From Gemmiger formicilis (lineage in GTDB: Bacteria > Bacillota > Clostridia > Oscillospirales > Ruminococcaceae): a DNA stretch of 64,000 bases. Position numbers and translations under genes: made by a program. A model generated the notes under the pieces. The model did no database searches. It was not told the DNA's origin and worked only from the letters and a program-made list of their open reading frames with translations. The stretch is taken from the NCBI RefSeq assembly GCF_900167555.1, contig NZ_FUYF01000003.1:124001-188000 (forward strand), written 5' to 3'. Positions 1-8,956 of this stretch are shown one piece after another. The first letter of the stretch is position 1; each line of letters starts with the position of its first letter.

Positions 1-72
1 ATCCACCTGTACGCAATGAATGACGCCGCCGTGGCCGCGAAGGTCTACGACGGCATCAGGGATCTGCTGTAA
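1..72 (+). CDS. metF: Methylenetetrahydrofolate reductase, C-terminal end (partial)
   Basis: Only the last 23 codons are in the window, ending at TAA 70-72. The short peptide contains IHLYAMN, which resembles the C-terminal strand of 5,10-methylenetetrahydrofolate reductases. That enzyme makes the 5-methyl-THF used by methionine synthase, and two methionine synthase genes follow directly; the next start codon overlaps this stop by one base. The assignment rests mainly on context, because so little sequence is visible. Confidence 0.55.
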   Translation: MHLYAMNDAAVAAKVYDGIRDLL

Positions 73-737
73 TGGAGCGCCGCAAGCCCGCCGCCATTGA
101 CCGCGCCACGGCGCTGCGCTACATGGGTGCGTCCGGCTGGACGCCCGATGCCGCCACCGCGGTCCTGCTGGACAAGGCCGAGCAGACCGTGCTGACCGCT
201 GCTGCGCCGCGTGCGGTGTACCGCCGTCTGCCGCGTACCGCCCTGCCGCTGGAAAACTGCGGCAGCGACCTGACGCGCCATCTGCAGGGCTGTGACGAGG
301 TCCTTCTGCTGGCAGCGACCCTCGGGGCCGAGGTTGACAAGCTTTTGCGCCGCATGGAGCTGACTGACATTGCCCTGGCCGCCGCGGCAGACGCGCTGGC
401 CTCGGTGCTTTTGGAACAGGTCTGTGACGAACTGGAGAACGAAATACGCGCTCAAATCGAGGCGCAGGGTGTCTTTATGACCGGGCGCTACGCGCCGGGC
501 TACGGTGACTGCCCGCTGGAGCTGAACGACGCGCTCTGCCTTGCGGCGGACACGGTGCGCGGCTGCGGCCTGGCCGTGACGCCCCAGCACCTTTTGACCC
601 CCCGCAAGAGTACCACCGCCATTTTAGGCATTGCCGACCATCCCGTGACCGGCACCCGCGCAGGCTGTGCGACCTGCCATTTAAAGGAGACCTGCTCGTT
701 CCGCAAGCGCGGCACGACCTGTTTCACACAAGACTGA
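72..737 (+). CDS. Free-standing methionine synthase (B12-dependent) activation-domain protein
   Basis: A 221-residue protein resembling the stand-alone cobalamin-dependent methionine synthase activation domain found in Thermotoga and Clostridia. In the E. coli enzyme this domain is fused to the C-terminus of MetH, where it binds S-adenosylmethionine and reactivates oxidised cob(II)alamin. The downstream metH here lacks the domain, so the two products probably act together in the cytoplasm. The visible RYAPGYGDCPL stretch fits the SAM-binding core of the family. The C-terminus carries four cysteines (Cys199, 202, 208, 217; CX2CX5CX8C), a possible metal or Fe-S site that is absent from the fused E. 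coli domain. The ATG overlaps the metF stop, suggesting translational coupling. Confidence 0.85.
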   Translation: MERRKPAAIDRATALRYMGASGWTPDAATAVLLDKAEQTVLTAAAPRAVYRRLPRTALPLENCGSDLTRHLQGCDEVLLLAATLGAEVDKLLRRMELTDIALAAAADALASVLLEQVCDELENEIRAQIEAQGVFMTGRYAPGYGDCPLELNDALCLAADTVRGCGLAVTPQHLLTPRKSTTAILGIADHPVTGTRAGCATCHLKETCSFRKRGTTCFTQD

Positions 738-751
738 TAGGGGAGAAGCGT

Positions 752-3157
752 ATGCAGATTCGTGAAGTTTTTGACCGCAAGCGGTTTGTTTTTCTGGACG
801 GCGGCATGGGCACCCAGCTGCAGGCACGCGGTCTGCAGCCCGGGCAGAAGCCCGAGCTTGCCGCGCTGGAAATGCCGGAGGTTTTAACGGCCATCCACAC
901 TGACTACGCCAACGCGGGCGCGGATATTCTGCTGGCAAATACCTTTGGTGCCAACGCCAAGAAGCTGACCGGCTGCGGCCACACGGTGGAGGAGGTCGTT
1001 TCCGCTTCCATCGCCTGTGCGCGCAAGGCCGCCGAGACCACCGGCGCGTGTGTCGCGCTGGACATCGGCCCTCTGGGTGAGCTGCTCGTCCCCGCGGGCA
1101 CGCTGGCGTTTGAGGATGCCTACAATGAGTTTGCACAGGTCATCCGCGCCGGTGCGGCGGCAGGGGCTGACCTCGTCTTTTTGGAGACGATGACCGACCT
1201 GTATGAGCTGAAGGCCGCCATCCTCGCCGCCAGGGAAAACTGCAATCTGCCTGTTTTCACCTCAATGAGCTTTGAGAGCCGCGGGCGCACCTTCACGGGC
1301 TGCACCGTCGAAAGCTACGCCGTCACGGCAGCGGGTCTCGGCGCGGACGCCGTGGGCATCAACTGCTCACTCGGCCCCAAGGAGATTCTGCCCTTCGCGC
1401 AGCGCCTCTGCCGCAGCGTGCCCGCAGGTGTTCCGGTCTTTGTCAAGCCGAACGCCGGTCTGCCGAACCCCGACGGCAGCTACAATCTCGACCCGGATGA
1501 ATTTGCCGCCGAGATGAAGGAGTACGCCGCCATCGGCGTTTCAATGGTCGGCGGCTGCTGCGGCACGACGCCCGCGTTTATCGCCAGGCTGCATGAGACC
1601 TTCAGCCCGCTGACCCCGGCTGACAAGATTCCCATCCGCCGCAGCTGTCTGTGCACGCCGGTCCGCTTTGTGGAGGTCAACGGCATCACTGTGGTGGGGG
1701 AGCGCATCAATCCCACCGGCAAAAAACGGCTGCAGCAGGCCCTGCGGGACGGCGACAGCGCCTACCCCTGCACTCAGGCTGTGGCCCAGGCCGAGGCCGG
1801 TGCGCAGGTGCTCGACGTCAATGCGGGCCTGCCCGGCATCGACGAGGCCGCCACGCTGGAGCAGCTTGTCAAGGATTTGCAGGCCGTCACCGACCTGCCG
1901 CTGCAGCTCGACTCCTCGAATCCCGAGGCCTTGTCCCGTGCGCTGCGCATCTACAACGGCAAGCCCATCGTTAACTCGGTCAACGGTGAGCCGGAGACGT
2001 TGGAAAAGATTCTGCCGCTCTGCAAAAAGTACGGCGCCGCCGTCGTCGGCCTGGCGCTGGACAAGGGCGGTATCCCGCCGACAGCCGAGGGCCGCTTTGC
2101 GATTGCTCAACGCATTGTCGCCGCTGCCAACGCCGCCGGTATCCCGAATGAGGACATCTACATTGACTGCCTGACGCTGACCGCCAGTGCCCAGCAGGAG
2201 GGTGCCGTCCAGACGCTGGAGGCTCTGTCCCGCTGCAAGCGTGAGCTGGGCGTGCGCACTGTGCTGGGCGTGTCGAACATCAGCTTCGGCCTGCCGTGCC
2301 GCGGCTACCTGAACACAACGTTTTTGACGATGGCCATGTCTGCCGGGCTCGACCTTGCCATCATGAATCCCAACACGCCGGAAATGATGGCTGCCGTGCG
2401 CGCCTACCGCGTGCTGACCTCGCAGGATTTACAGAGCACCGACTACGTTGCCGCCTATGCCGATGTGCAGATCCAGACGACGCAGACGAGCAAGTCCGCC
2501 GCCACCGTGGCCGAGGTCGGCGCCGCCGCACCGGGCGGGGACGCCCTGTTTGAGGCTGTGCGCCGCGGCCTGAAGGCCGAAGCCCGCGCCGCCGCGGACG
2601 CCGCGCTGACAATGCGCGAACCGCTGGACGTAGTGAATGTCTCGCTGATTCCCGCACTGGACGCCGTGGGCGACGGTTTTGAGAAAGGCACGGTATTCCT
2701 GCCGCAGCTTTTGCAGGCCGCCACCGCCGCGCAGGCTGCGTTCGAGGCCATCAAGGCCAAAATTGCCGCCTCCGGCCAGGCGCAGGGCAGCAAGGGCAAG
2801 ATCGTCATTGCCACAGTCAAGGGCGACGTGCATGACATCGGCAAGAACATTGTCCGTGTCATCCTCGAAAACTACGGCTATGACGTACTCGACCTCGGGC
2901 GCGACGTTGACCCCGAGCGTGTCGTAGAGGCCGTGCGCCAGACCGGTGCAAAGCTCGTCGGCTTGTCGGCCCTGATGACGACCACCGTTCCCAATATGCA
3001 GGCCACGATCGAGGCCCTGCATGCCGCGCACCTTGACTGCAAGGTCATGGTCGGCGGCGCGGTGCTGACGCCCGACTACGCCCGGGACATCGGTGCCGAC
3101 TACTACTGCAAGGATGCCAAGGCCAGCGCTGATTTGGCCAAGCAGCTTTTAGGCTGA
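752..3157 (+). CDS. metH: Cobalamin-dependent methionine synthase lacking the activation domain
   Basis: An 801-residue 5-methyltetrahydrofolate:homocysteine methyltransferase. Domains in order: homocysteine-binding barrel (about 1-290, zinc ligands Cys205 and Cys269/Cys270 in GGCCGTTP), pterin-binding barrel (about 305-560, VVGERINPTGKK near its start), cobalamin cap (about 595-680) and B12-binding domain (about 685-801) with GDVHDIGK, where His694 is the lower cobalt ligand. E. coli MetH is about 1,220 residues; the missing part is the SAM-dependent reactivation domain, supplied by the gene just upstream. GGGGAG lies before the ATG. A strong intrinsic terminator follows, closing the metF-activation-metH operon. 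Confidence 0.95.
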   Translation: MQIREVFDRKRFVFLDGGMGTQLQARGLQPGQKPELAALEMPEVLTAIHTDYANAGADILLANTFGANAKKLTGCGHTVEEVVSASIACARKAAETTGACVALDIGPLGELLVPAGTLAFEDAYNEFAQVIRAGAAAGADLVFLETMTDLYELKAAILAARENCNLPVFTSMSFESRGRTFTGCTVESYAVTAAGLGADAVGINCSLGPKEILPFAQRLCRSVPAGVPVFVKPNAGLPNPDGSYNLDPDEFAAEMKEYAAIGVSMVGGCCGTTPAFIARLHETFSPLTPADKIPIRRSCLCTPVRFVEVNGITVVGERINPTGKKRLQQALRDGDSAYPCTQAVAQAEAGAQVLDVNAGLPGIDEAATLEQLVKDLQAVTDLPLQLDSSNPEALSRALRIYNGKPIVNSVNGEPETLEKILPLCKKYGAAVVGLALDKGGIPPTAEGRFAIAQRIVAAANAAGIPNEDIYIDCLTLTASAQQEGAVQTLEALSRCKRELGVRTVLGVSNISFGLPCRGYLNTTFLTMAMSAGLDLAIMNPNTPEMMAAVRAYRVLTSQDLQSTDYVAAYADVQIQTTQTSKSAATVAEVGAAAPGGDALFEAVRRGLKAEARAAADAALTMREPLDVVNVSLIPALDAVGDGFEKGTVFLPQLLQAATAAQAAFEAIKAKIAASGQAQGSKGKIVIATVKGDVHDIGKNIVRVILENYGYDVLDLGRDVDPERVVEAVRQTGAKLVGLSALMTTTVPNMQATIEALHAAHLDCKVMVGGAVLTPDYARDIGADYYCKDAKASADLAKQLLG

Positions 3158-3167
3158 TTGTATAGAG

Positions 3168-3196
3168 CCGCGTTTCACGAAGAAACGCGGTTTTTT
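3168..3196 (+). terminator. Intrinsic terminator after metH
   Basis: A 9-bp perfect stem (CCGCGTTTC / GAAACGCGG) with a five-base ACGAA loop, followed by six T residues. It separates the methionine operon from the dlt-like operon. Confidence 0.9.
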
Positions 3197-3235
3197 GCAC
3201 AATTGTAAAATCTTACCTTTGTCAGCAAATCACCA

Positions 3236-3264
3236 TTGCAGGGAAGTTCCAATTGATGTATAAT
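3236..3264 (+). promoter_or_regulatory. Sigma-A-type promoter of the dlt-like operon
   Basis: A -35 box TTGCAG (3236-3241), 17-bp spacer and perfect -10 TATAAT (3259-3264). Transcription would begin near 3271, which argues against the possible TTG start at 3276 and for the TTG at 3324 behind AGGAG. Confidence 0.7.
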
Positions 3265-3323
3265 AGTCGTGTTTATTGTTTTTGGACATTTTCCTTTCTT
3301 TGTCTGTTTTAGGAGCGTATCTT

Positions 3324-4628
3324 TTGAAGCACATAGCCAAAATCGCAGCGTTCACCGCGATTTTTCTGATTATAAATCTGATTCTCTGCGGCTTTATGCC
3401 GCCTGATAATGGTTCCAGCCTTGACATGTGGCGCAGCTACCACCAAAAGCAGTCCATTGACATTGCCGTCATTGGCTCTTCGCTGGCTTCCTGCGCCCTG
3501 CCCGAAGAAGAACTCGCCGCCGCAACAGGGGAGACCGTTGCACTGATGGCAACAAACGCCCAAAGCTTGGATATGTCGCAGATCGCGCTGGAGACCCTGC
3601 TTCGGGAGCATTCTCCCCGGTATGTGATCCTTGTCATGGATCTGACCAACATGACAGGCAAACCCTATGCCAAAGCCCAAAAGGCTTTTTTATATGCAGA
3701 GCTGCAGACGGATTCCTGGAAGGATAAGCCCGCTGACCTGCTGCGCTACATGACCAGCCGTGATAACTTTACAGGTGCAGATTCCCTGAATGCGCTTTTT
3801 CCCTGGCAGAGCGGCAGCTGGCCCACCGACTGGCCCGCTACGATCCAACAGAAATGGAATGCCGTACTGAATCGTCTGCCGCATCGGCGCGGTGCGGCCC
3901 ATGCCCAGCCGGAGGATACCGCAGTCATCAACTTTGACACTGTCGGCGCGGTGAACACCTGGAACCAGAACGCCCACGATTTTAGCGCGCAGCACATTGA
4001 GGAGCTGACCTCCATGCTGCAGCTCTGTCAGGAGAACGGCACACGCCTTTTGCTCATCAGTGCGCCCAAGACCACGCTGGATGTCGTGAGCTACGAGACG
4101 TATTTTGACGACTACGCCTACTTCAAGCAGCTGGCAGCAGAGTATGGGGCTTCCTATTATGACTTTAACCTTGCAAAGCCAGAGCTGTTTGAGAACAAAG
4201 AGCCTGACTATCACAAGGATTTCACCCACATGAATGCTGCCGGCGGGCATGCGTTCAGCCTGAGCATGGCAAAGTTTCTGGCCATGCTGGACGCCGGGCA
4301 GGATGTGGAATCGTTGTTCGAGACACCGTCAGAATATCTGGCCGCCGTAAACTATATCACCAACGTCTACCTGACGCCGGAGGTTCACCCGGACAAGATT
4401 TTGCTGCTGGCCGGTTCCTACCACGGTCCGTCCGTACAGGCTGAATACGAGTTCTGGGTCAAAGCGCCGGGGGAGAGCGAATACAGCCGGGTTTCCGCGT
4501 ATTCTACCCGCTCCTGGACCGAGTACCCAGCGGCGGAGCACGGCACCTACCAGTTCCGCGTGAATGCCCGTATTGTTGGTTCTTCCGCCGATTTTGAGCG
4601 ATATTATGAATGTTCTGTCGATTTTTGA
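3324..4628 (+). CDS. Membrane-anchored SGNH-hydrolase-like protein of a dlt-like operon (DltD/AlgX-type role)
   Basis: A 434-residue protein with one N-terminal membrane segment (about 5-25) and an extracytoplasmic SGNH-type domain. The block I serine is in VIGSS (Ser52/Ser53), and a DFTHMNAAG motif near the end gives the Asp299/His302 pair. The C-terminal 100 residues look beta-rich. SGNH proteins partner MBOAT acyltransferases in DltB/DltD, AlgI/AlgX and PatA/PatB systems, finishing or directing acyl transfer outside the membrane; the MBOAT gene is next. I chose TTG 3324 because AGGAG sits at 3311-3315 and the promoter leaves almost no leader for an in-frame TTG at 3276. It is not an obvious orthologue of DltD itself. 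Confidence 0.7.
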   Translation: MKHIAKIAAFTAIFLIINLILCGFMPPDNGSSLDMWRSYHQKQSIDIAVIGSSLASCALPEEELAAATGETVALMATNAQSLDMSQIALETLLREHSPRYVILVMDLTNMTGKPYAKAQKAFLYAELQTDSWKDKPADLLRYMTSRDNFTGADSLNALFPWQSGSWPTDWPATIQQKWNAVLNRLPHRRGAAHAQPEDTAVINFDTVGAVNTWNQNAHDFSAQHIEELTSMLQLCQENGTRLLLISAPKTTLDVVSYETYFDDYAYFKQLAAEYGASYYDFNLAKPELFENKEPDYHKDFTHMNAAGGHAFSLSMAKFLAMLDAGQDVESLFETPSEYLAAVNYITNVYLTPEVHPDKILLLAGSYHGPSVQAEYEFWVKAPGESEYSRVSAYSTRSWTEYPAAEHGTYQFRVNARIVGSSADFERYYECSVDF

Positions 4629-4646
4629 TTTTGTGGATGGTGTAGT

Positions 4647-6224
4647 GTGGAAATCTATTCCCTGAGTTTCTTCCTGCTGGTCAGCGTTGGACTCATTTTA
4701 TATTATACTGTTTTCAGCCGCTGCCAATGGATCTGCCTGCTGGGGTTGAGCCTGCTGTTTTTTACCGCCAGCGGCTGGAAGGGCCTTGTTTTTCTGCTTT
4801 TCACTGCGTTGACGATCTGGCTCGGCGGCTTGCAGCTGGCAAAGCTGGATGCCGATTCCGCCGCGCGGCGAAAGGCTCCGGGCATAACCAAGGACGAAAA
4901 AAAGGCCATCAAAGCACAGTCGGTGCGCCGCAAAAAATGTCTTGTTGCTGCTGTGCTGACTGCCAACTTTCTTGTGCTTGGCTACTTCAAATACTGGTCC
5001 TATTTTGCGGAGCTGCTCTCCGGTGCATTTTCGGCCACAGCGCCGTCCTCACTGGGGCTGGTCATGCCGCTTGGCATCAGCTTTTACACGTTTCAGGCCG
5101 TCGGTTATCTGATTGACTGCTACCGTGGTCGGCACCCGGCAGAGAAAAACTACGTCCGCTTTCTGCTTTTCATCAGCTTTTTCCCGCAGCTGATCCAGGG
5201 CCCCATCAACCGCTACGGAGAGATGGCCCCGCAGCTCACCGCCCGTCACATCTGGAACTGGGAGCGTACCAAACGTGCACTGTTCCTGTTTCTGTTCGGC
5301 GCAATGAAGAAATATGCCATCGCAAACCTGACCGCCCCGACGATTGCCGCCATCCTCGACGGCAATGACCCCAAGCTGGCCGGTTCTATGGCACTGCTGG
5401 CCATTTTGCTGTACTCGCTGCAGCAGTATGCAGATTTTTCCGGCGGCATTGATATGGTATTGGGTGTTGCGCAGCTGTACGGCATTGAGATGATGCCCAA
5501 CTTCCGGCAACCGTATTTTTCTACCTCGCTGGGGGATTTCTGGCGGCGCTGGCATATTTCGCTGGGTGCGTGGATGCGTGATTACCTGTTCTATCCCTTT
5601 GCACTGACCAAGCCGATGCAGCGCTTCGGCAAGTGGGCCACATCGCATTGTGGCAAGCATTTTGGCCGTGTGCTGCCCGCTGCAGTCGCCAACCTGCTTG
5701 TGTTTGCTGTGGTCGGCATCTGGCACGGCCCGCAAGCGCACTACCTTGTCTGGGGTCTGTATAACGGTCTTGTCATTGCGCTGGCTGACCTGCTGGAACC
5801 CGCTTTCAAAAAGCTCAACACGGCGCTGCACATTCCTACCGAAAGCCGCGGCTGGCACGTTTTTCGCATCGTGCGGACCTTTATCATCGTCAACATCGGC
5901 TGGTACTTTGACCGCAATGAGTTTGTGCAGGGGTGCATCTACCTGCGCAGCACCTTTACGGATTTCAATTTGTCCGCATTGGCCGCGAATGCACCCGGCG
6001 CTTTCAAGGCAGTCTCCGGCCCGGCCTGGGGGCTTGTCATCATCAGTACCCTTCTGGTCTTTGCCCATAGTGTGCTGAAGGAACAAGGCCGCGACCCTTA
6101 CGCAGAGGTACAGCGGCTGCCGCTTGCGCTGCGCTGGGTTTTATACTATCTTGTTATTTTCATGGTACTCCTCAGCTTTATCTGCGTCAATGAAACCGTT
6201 GGTTTCCTCTATGCCAACTTTTAA
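4647..6224 (+). CDS. MBOAT-family O-acyltransferase (DltB/AlgI-like)
   Basis: A 525-residue polytopic membrane protein with roughly eleven hydrophobic segments. The MBOAT hallmark is clear: the conserved histidine is His360 in GIWHG, and the upstream FWRRWHISLG motif is present. Members of this family move an acyl or aminoacyl group from a cytoplasmic carrier (DltC, in teichoic acid D-alanylation) to an extracellular hydroxyl. The adenylating enzyme and carrier protein encoded just downstream fit that role. Start is GTG with a weak GGATGG upstream, 18 bp after the SGNH gene. A charged insert (about 70-95) forms a cytoplasmic loop. Confidence 0.85.
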   Translation: MEIYSLSFFLLVSVGLILYYTVFSRCQWICLLGLSLLFFTASGWKGLVFLLFTALTIWLGGLQLAKLDADSAARRKAPGITKDEKKAIKAQSVRRKKCLVAAVLTANFLVLGYFKYWSYFAELLSGAFSATAPSSLGLVMPLGISFYTFQAVGYLIDCYRGRHPAEKNYVRFLLFISFFPQLIQGPINRYGEMAPQLTARHIWNWERTKRALFLFLFGAMKKYAIANLTAPTIAAILDGNDPKLAGSMALLAILLYSLQQYADFSGGIDMVLGVAQLYGIEMMPNFRQPYFSTSLGDFWRRWHISLGAWMRDYLFYPFALTKPMQRFGKWATSHCGKHFGRVLPAAVANLLVFAVVGIWHGPQAHYLVWGLYNGLVIALADLLEPAFKKLNTALHIPTESRGWHVFRIVRTFIIVNIGWYFDRNEFVQGCIYLRSTFTDFNLSALAANAPGAFKAVSGPAWGLVIISTLLVFAHSVLKEQGRDPYAEVQRLPLALRWVLYYLVIFMVLLSFICVNETVGFLYANF

Positions 6225-6238
6225 GAAAAGAGCTTTCT

Positions 6239-7765
6239 ATGCAAACAAACATTCTGGACTGGCTTGAAGCCACGTCCGCCCGCTGCCCGGATGCCCCCGC
6301 TGTGGGGGATGACAAGACAGACTGTACCTGGGCACAGCTGGCCGACACGGCCCGCCGCGCCGGCAGCTTTCTGGCGTCCCGCACGATGCCGCGCCGCCCG
6401 GTGGCATTTTACCTGGAAAAATCCGTTTCCGCCTTTGCTGCCATGCTTGGCACAGTCTACGCGGGCTGCTGCTACTCGGTGCTTGACACCCGCCAGCCCG
6501 CTGCCCGCACTTTGCAGGTATTGGATACTTTGACCCCTGCACTTCTTGTTACGGACGAGGCCCACGCTGCCGCAGCCGCCGCGCTGGGGTACAGCGGGCA
6601 AATCATCCGGCTTGACGATCTGCTGGCCGCACCCGCGGACGCTGCCCTGCTGGTAAATCGCCGCCGTCAGGCTGTGGACGTTGACCCTCTGTATATCAAC
6701 TTCACAAGCGGAAGCACCGGTGTGCCAAAAGGCGTCACCGTCAGCCACCGCTCGGTGCTGGATTTTATCCCGCAGTTTGCCGAAATTTTCGGCATCACAC
6801 AAAACGATATTCTGGGCAATCAGGCTCCCTTTGACTTTGACGTTTCGGTCAAAGACCTGTACACGGCACTGTACACGGGGGCTAAGGTGCAGATCATCCC
6901 GCGCGCTTATTTCAGTCAGCCCACAAAACTCATGGACTATCTGGCAGACCATGAGGTCACCATACTTGTCTGGGCCGTCAGTGCCATGTGCTTTGTCTCC
7001 ATCATGAACGGCTTTAGCTACCGTATCCCTTCCCACATACGGCAGGTATTGTTCAGCGGCGAAGTCATGCCCATCAAGCACCTGATGAAGTGGAAGTCCG
7101 CTCTGCCGCACGCCCGGTTTGTGAACCTCTACGGCCCGACAGAGATTACCTGCAACTGCACCTACGCCATTTTGCCGGACCGCGATTTTGCCCCGGATGA
7201 GGCGCTGCCCATCGGATGCGCGTTTCCCAACGAGAAGGTCTTTCTGCTGGACGAGAATGACGCCCTTGTCACCGTGCCCGGGCAGGCAGGGGAGATCTGC
7301 GTTTCCGGTACGGCGCTTGCCCTCGGCTACTATGCTGACCCTGTGCGCACAGCGCAGGCCTTTACCCAGAATCCGCTGAACACCAACTGGTATGAGCGTA
7401 TTTACCGCACCGGCGACCTGGCCCGCTACGACGAAAGCGGCAGCCTGTATTATATTGGCCGCCGGGATTTCCAGATCAAGCACATGGGACACCGCGTAGA
7501 GCTTGGCGAAATTGAAGCTGCCGCTATGCGCTGCGACGCTGTGACCCGTGCCTGCTGCACGTTTGATGCCGAACGCCAGCGGCTCCACCTGTTTTACACG
7601 GGCAGCTGTGAGAAAGCTGCCCTGCTGGCTGCGCTGAAAGAAAGTCTGCCGCCTTTTATGCAGCCGAATACTGCTGTGCAGCTGGACGAGATGCCGCTGA
7701 ATAAAAACGGCAAAATTGACCGCACGGCACTGGCTGCCCTGACGAAAAAAGGAGCCCATAAATGA
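6239..7765 (+). CDS. Amino-acid adenylating enzyme, DltA-like (carrier-protein ligase)
   Basis: A 508-residue stand-alone adenylation enzyme of the DltA/NRPS type, predicted to activate an amino acid with ATP and load it on the carrier protein encoded at the end of the operon. Core motifs: TSGSTGVPKG (A3), NQAPFDFDVSVKDLY, NLYGPTE (A5), YRTGDLARY (A7), GRRDFQIKHMGHRVELGEIE (A8) and the C-terminal catalytic lysine in NKNGKIDR (Lys492). At the FCGE motif of classical DltA, whose Cys is linked to D-alanine selection, this protein has LFSGE with Ser273. The substrate may therefore not be D-alanine. It ends by overlapping the decarboxylase gene by 4 bp. Confidence 0.85.
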   Translation: MQTNILDWLEATSARCPDAPAVGDDKTDCTWAQLADTARRAGSFLASRTMPRRPVAFYLEKSVSAFAAMLGTVYAGCCYSVLDTRQPAARTLQVLDTLTPALLVTDEAHAAAAAALGYSGQIIRLDDLLAAPADAALLVNRRRQAVDVDPLYINFTSGSTGVPKGVTVSHRSVLDFIPQFAEIFGITQNDILGNQAPFDFDVSVKDLYTALYTGAKVQIIPRAYFSQPTKLMDYLADHEVTILVWAVSAMCFVSIMNGFSYRIPSHIRQVLFSGEVMPIKHLMKWKSALPHARFVNLYGPTEITCNCTYAILPDRDFAPDEALPIGCAFPNEKVFLLDENDALVTVPGQAGEICVSGTALALGYYADPVRTAQAFTQNPLNTNWYERIYRTGDLARYDESGSLYYIGRRDFQIKHMGHRVELGEIEAAAMRCDAVTRACCTFDAERQRLHLFYTGSCEKAALLAALKESLPPFMQPNTAVQLDEMPLNKNGKIDRTALAALTKKGAHK

Positions 7766-8931
7766 CCGACGCTTCTTTACAAAAAATTGCTGCCACCTAC
7801 GGCACACCGACGTTTGTCTTTGACACTGACGCTTTGCAGGCCCGCGTGCGCGCTATTCAGACGATCTGGGGCAGGGAAATCGACCTTTGCTATTCCATCA
7901 AAGCCAACCCATTTCTGCTGCCTGCCATGATGCAGGTCACTGCGCGGCTGGAAGTATGCAGTCCCGGAGAGCTTTCGCTCTGCGAGAGCCTGCATGCTGC
8001 GGATGCACGTGTTATCTATTCGGGTGTTAATAAGACGCCCGTGGATATTGCCCGCGCCTTGGCCGACGGCGTCGGCACCTGCACAGCGGAATCTCTGCTG
8101 CAGGTCCGCTATCTGCAGGATGCTGCACGCAAGGCCGCCAAGCGGCTGCCTGTGCTGCTGCGGCTGAACGCGGGCAGTCAGTTCGGCATGTCAAAGGAGG
8201 ATCTTTTCACCGCATTGGCGCATCGCAGGGAAACACCTGATCTGGAGTTTATCGGCATTCACTACTTTGTCGGGACCCAGCGCAAAAAGCTGGTCAATCA
8301 GCAAAAAGAGCTGGCCATGCTGCGGGAACTGTACGCTGAAATTGAGCAGACCTTCGGCCTGCGTCTGCCGGAACTGGAATACGGCCCAGGGCTGGCGGTG
8401 CCGTATTTTGACGGCGACGATTTTACCGACACACTGTCCCCGGCCAAAGACCTTGCGCCAGCACTGCGCGAAGTCAGCAGCTGGGTCCATCTGACCGTTG
8501 AGATGGGCCGCTTTTACACCGCCGAATGCGGTTATTACCTGACCACCGCCATGGACTGCAAGGACCACGGCGGGCAGCACTACTGCATTGTGGACGGTGG
8601 AATGAACCACCTGAATTATCTTGGCCAGATCATGGGTATGAAACGCCCGCATCTGCGCCATTTTGCTGCCCGGGCAGCTTCCGTACAGGACTGGACACTT
8701 TGCGGCAGCCTTTGTACTACGAACGATGTTCTTGTGCGCAGTATGCCGCTGGCCGGACTATGCCCCGGCGACCTGCTTGTTTTTGAAAACACCGGTGCCT
8801 ACTCTGTTACGGAAGGACTTGGTCTGTTTTTGAGCCGCGACCTGCCGCAGGTCATTCTGTGGCAGAACGGCACGCCGCACCCGGTACGCAGTGAAACGCC
8901 GACCTATCCCATCAATACACCCGCTGTGTAA
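7762..8931 (+). CDS. Fold-type III PLP-dependent amino-acid decarboxylase (DAP/ornithine decarboxylase family) in a dlt-like operon
   Basis: A 389-residue alanine-racemase-fold decarboxylase. The PLP Schiff-base lysine is Lys47 in YSIKANP. Other family marks are GIHYFVGTQ (the HxHxGSQ region), YGPGLAVPY (phosphate-binding glycines), VEMGRF (EPGR in most members), and GSLCTTND with Cys318, followed by a GAY motif. The family decarboxylates diaminopimelate, ornithine, arginine, or, in BtrK of butirosin synthesis, glutamate bound to a carrier protein. Position between an adenylating enzyme and a carrier protein favours a carrier-bound substrate or provision of an unusual building block; that is inference. 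A housekeeping LysA role cannot be excluded, but the altered motifs argue against it. Confidence 0.8.
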   Translation: MTDASLQKIAATYGTPTFVFDTDALQARVRAIQTIWGREIDLCYSIKANPFLLPAMMQVTARLEVCSPGELSLCESLHAADARVIYSGVNKTPVDIARALADGVGTCTAESLLQVRYLQDAARKAAKRLPVLLRLNAGSQFGMSKEDLFTALAHRRETPDLEFIGIHYFVGTQRKKLVNQQKELAMLRELYAEIEQTFGLRLPELEYGPGLAVPYFDGDDFTDTLSPAKDLAPALREVSSWVHLTVEMGRFYTAECGYYLTTAMDCKDHGGQHYCIVDGGMNHLNYLGQIMGMKRPHLRHFAARAASVQDWTLCGSLCTTNDVLVRSMPLAGLCPGDLLVFENTGAYSVTEGLGLFLSRDLPQVILWQNGTPHPVRSETPTYPINTPAV

Positions 8932-8956
8932 GATAATTTGAAAAGGAGAAATACCA

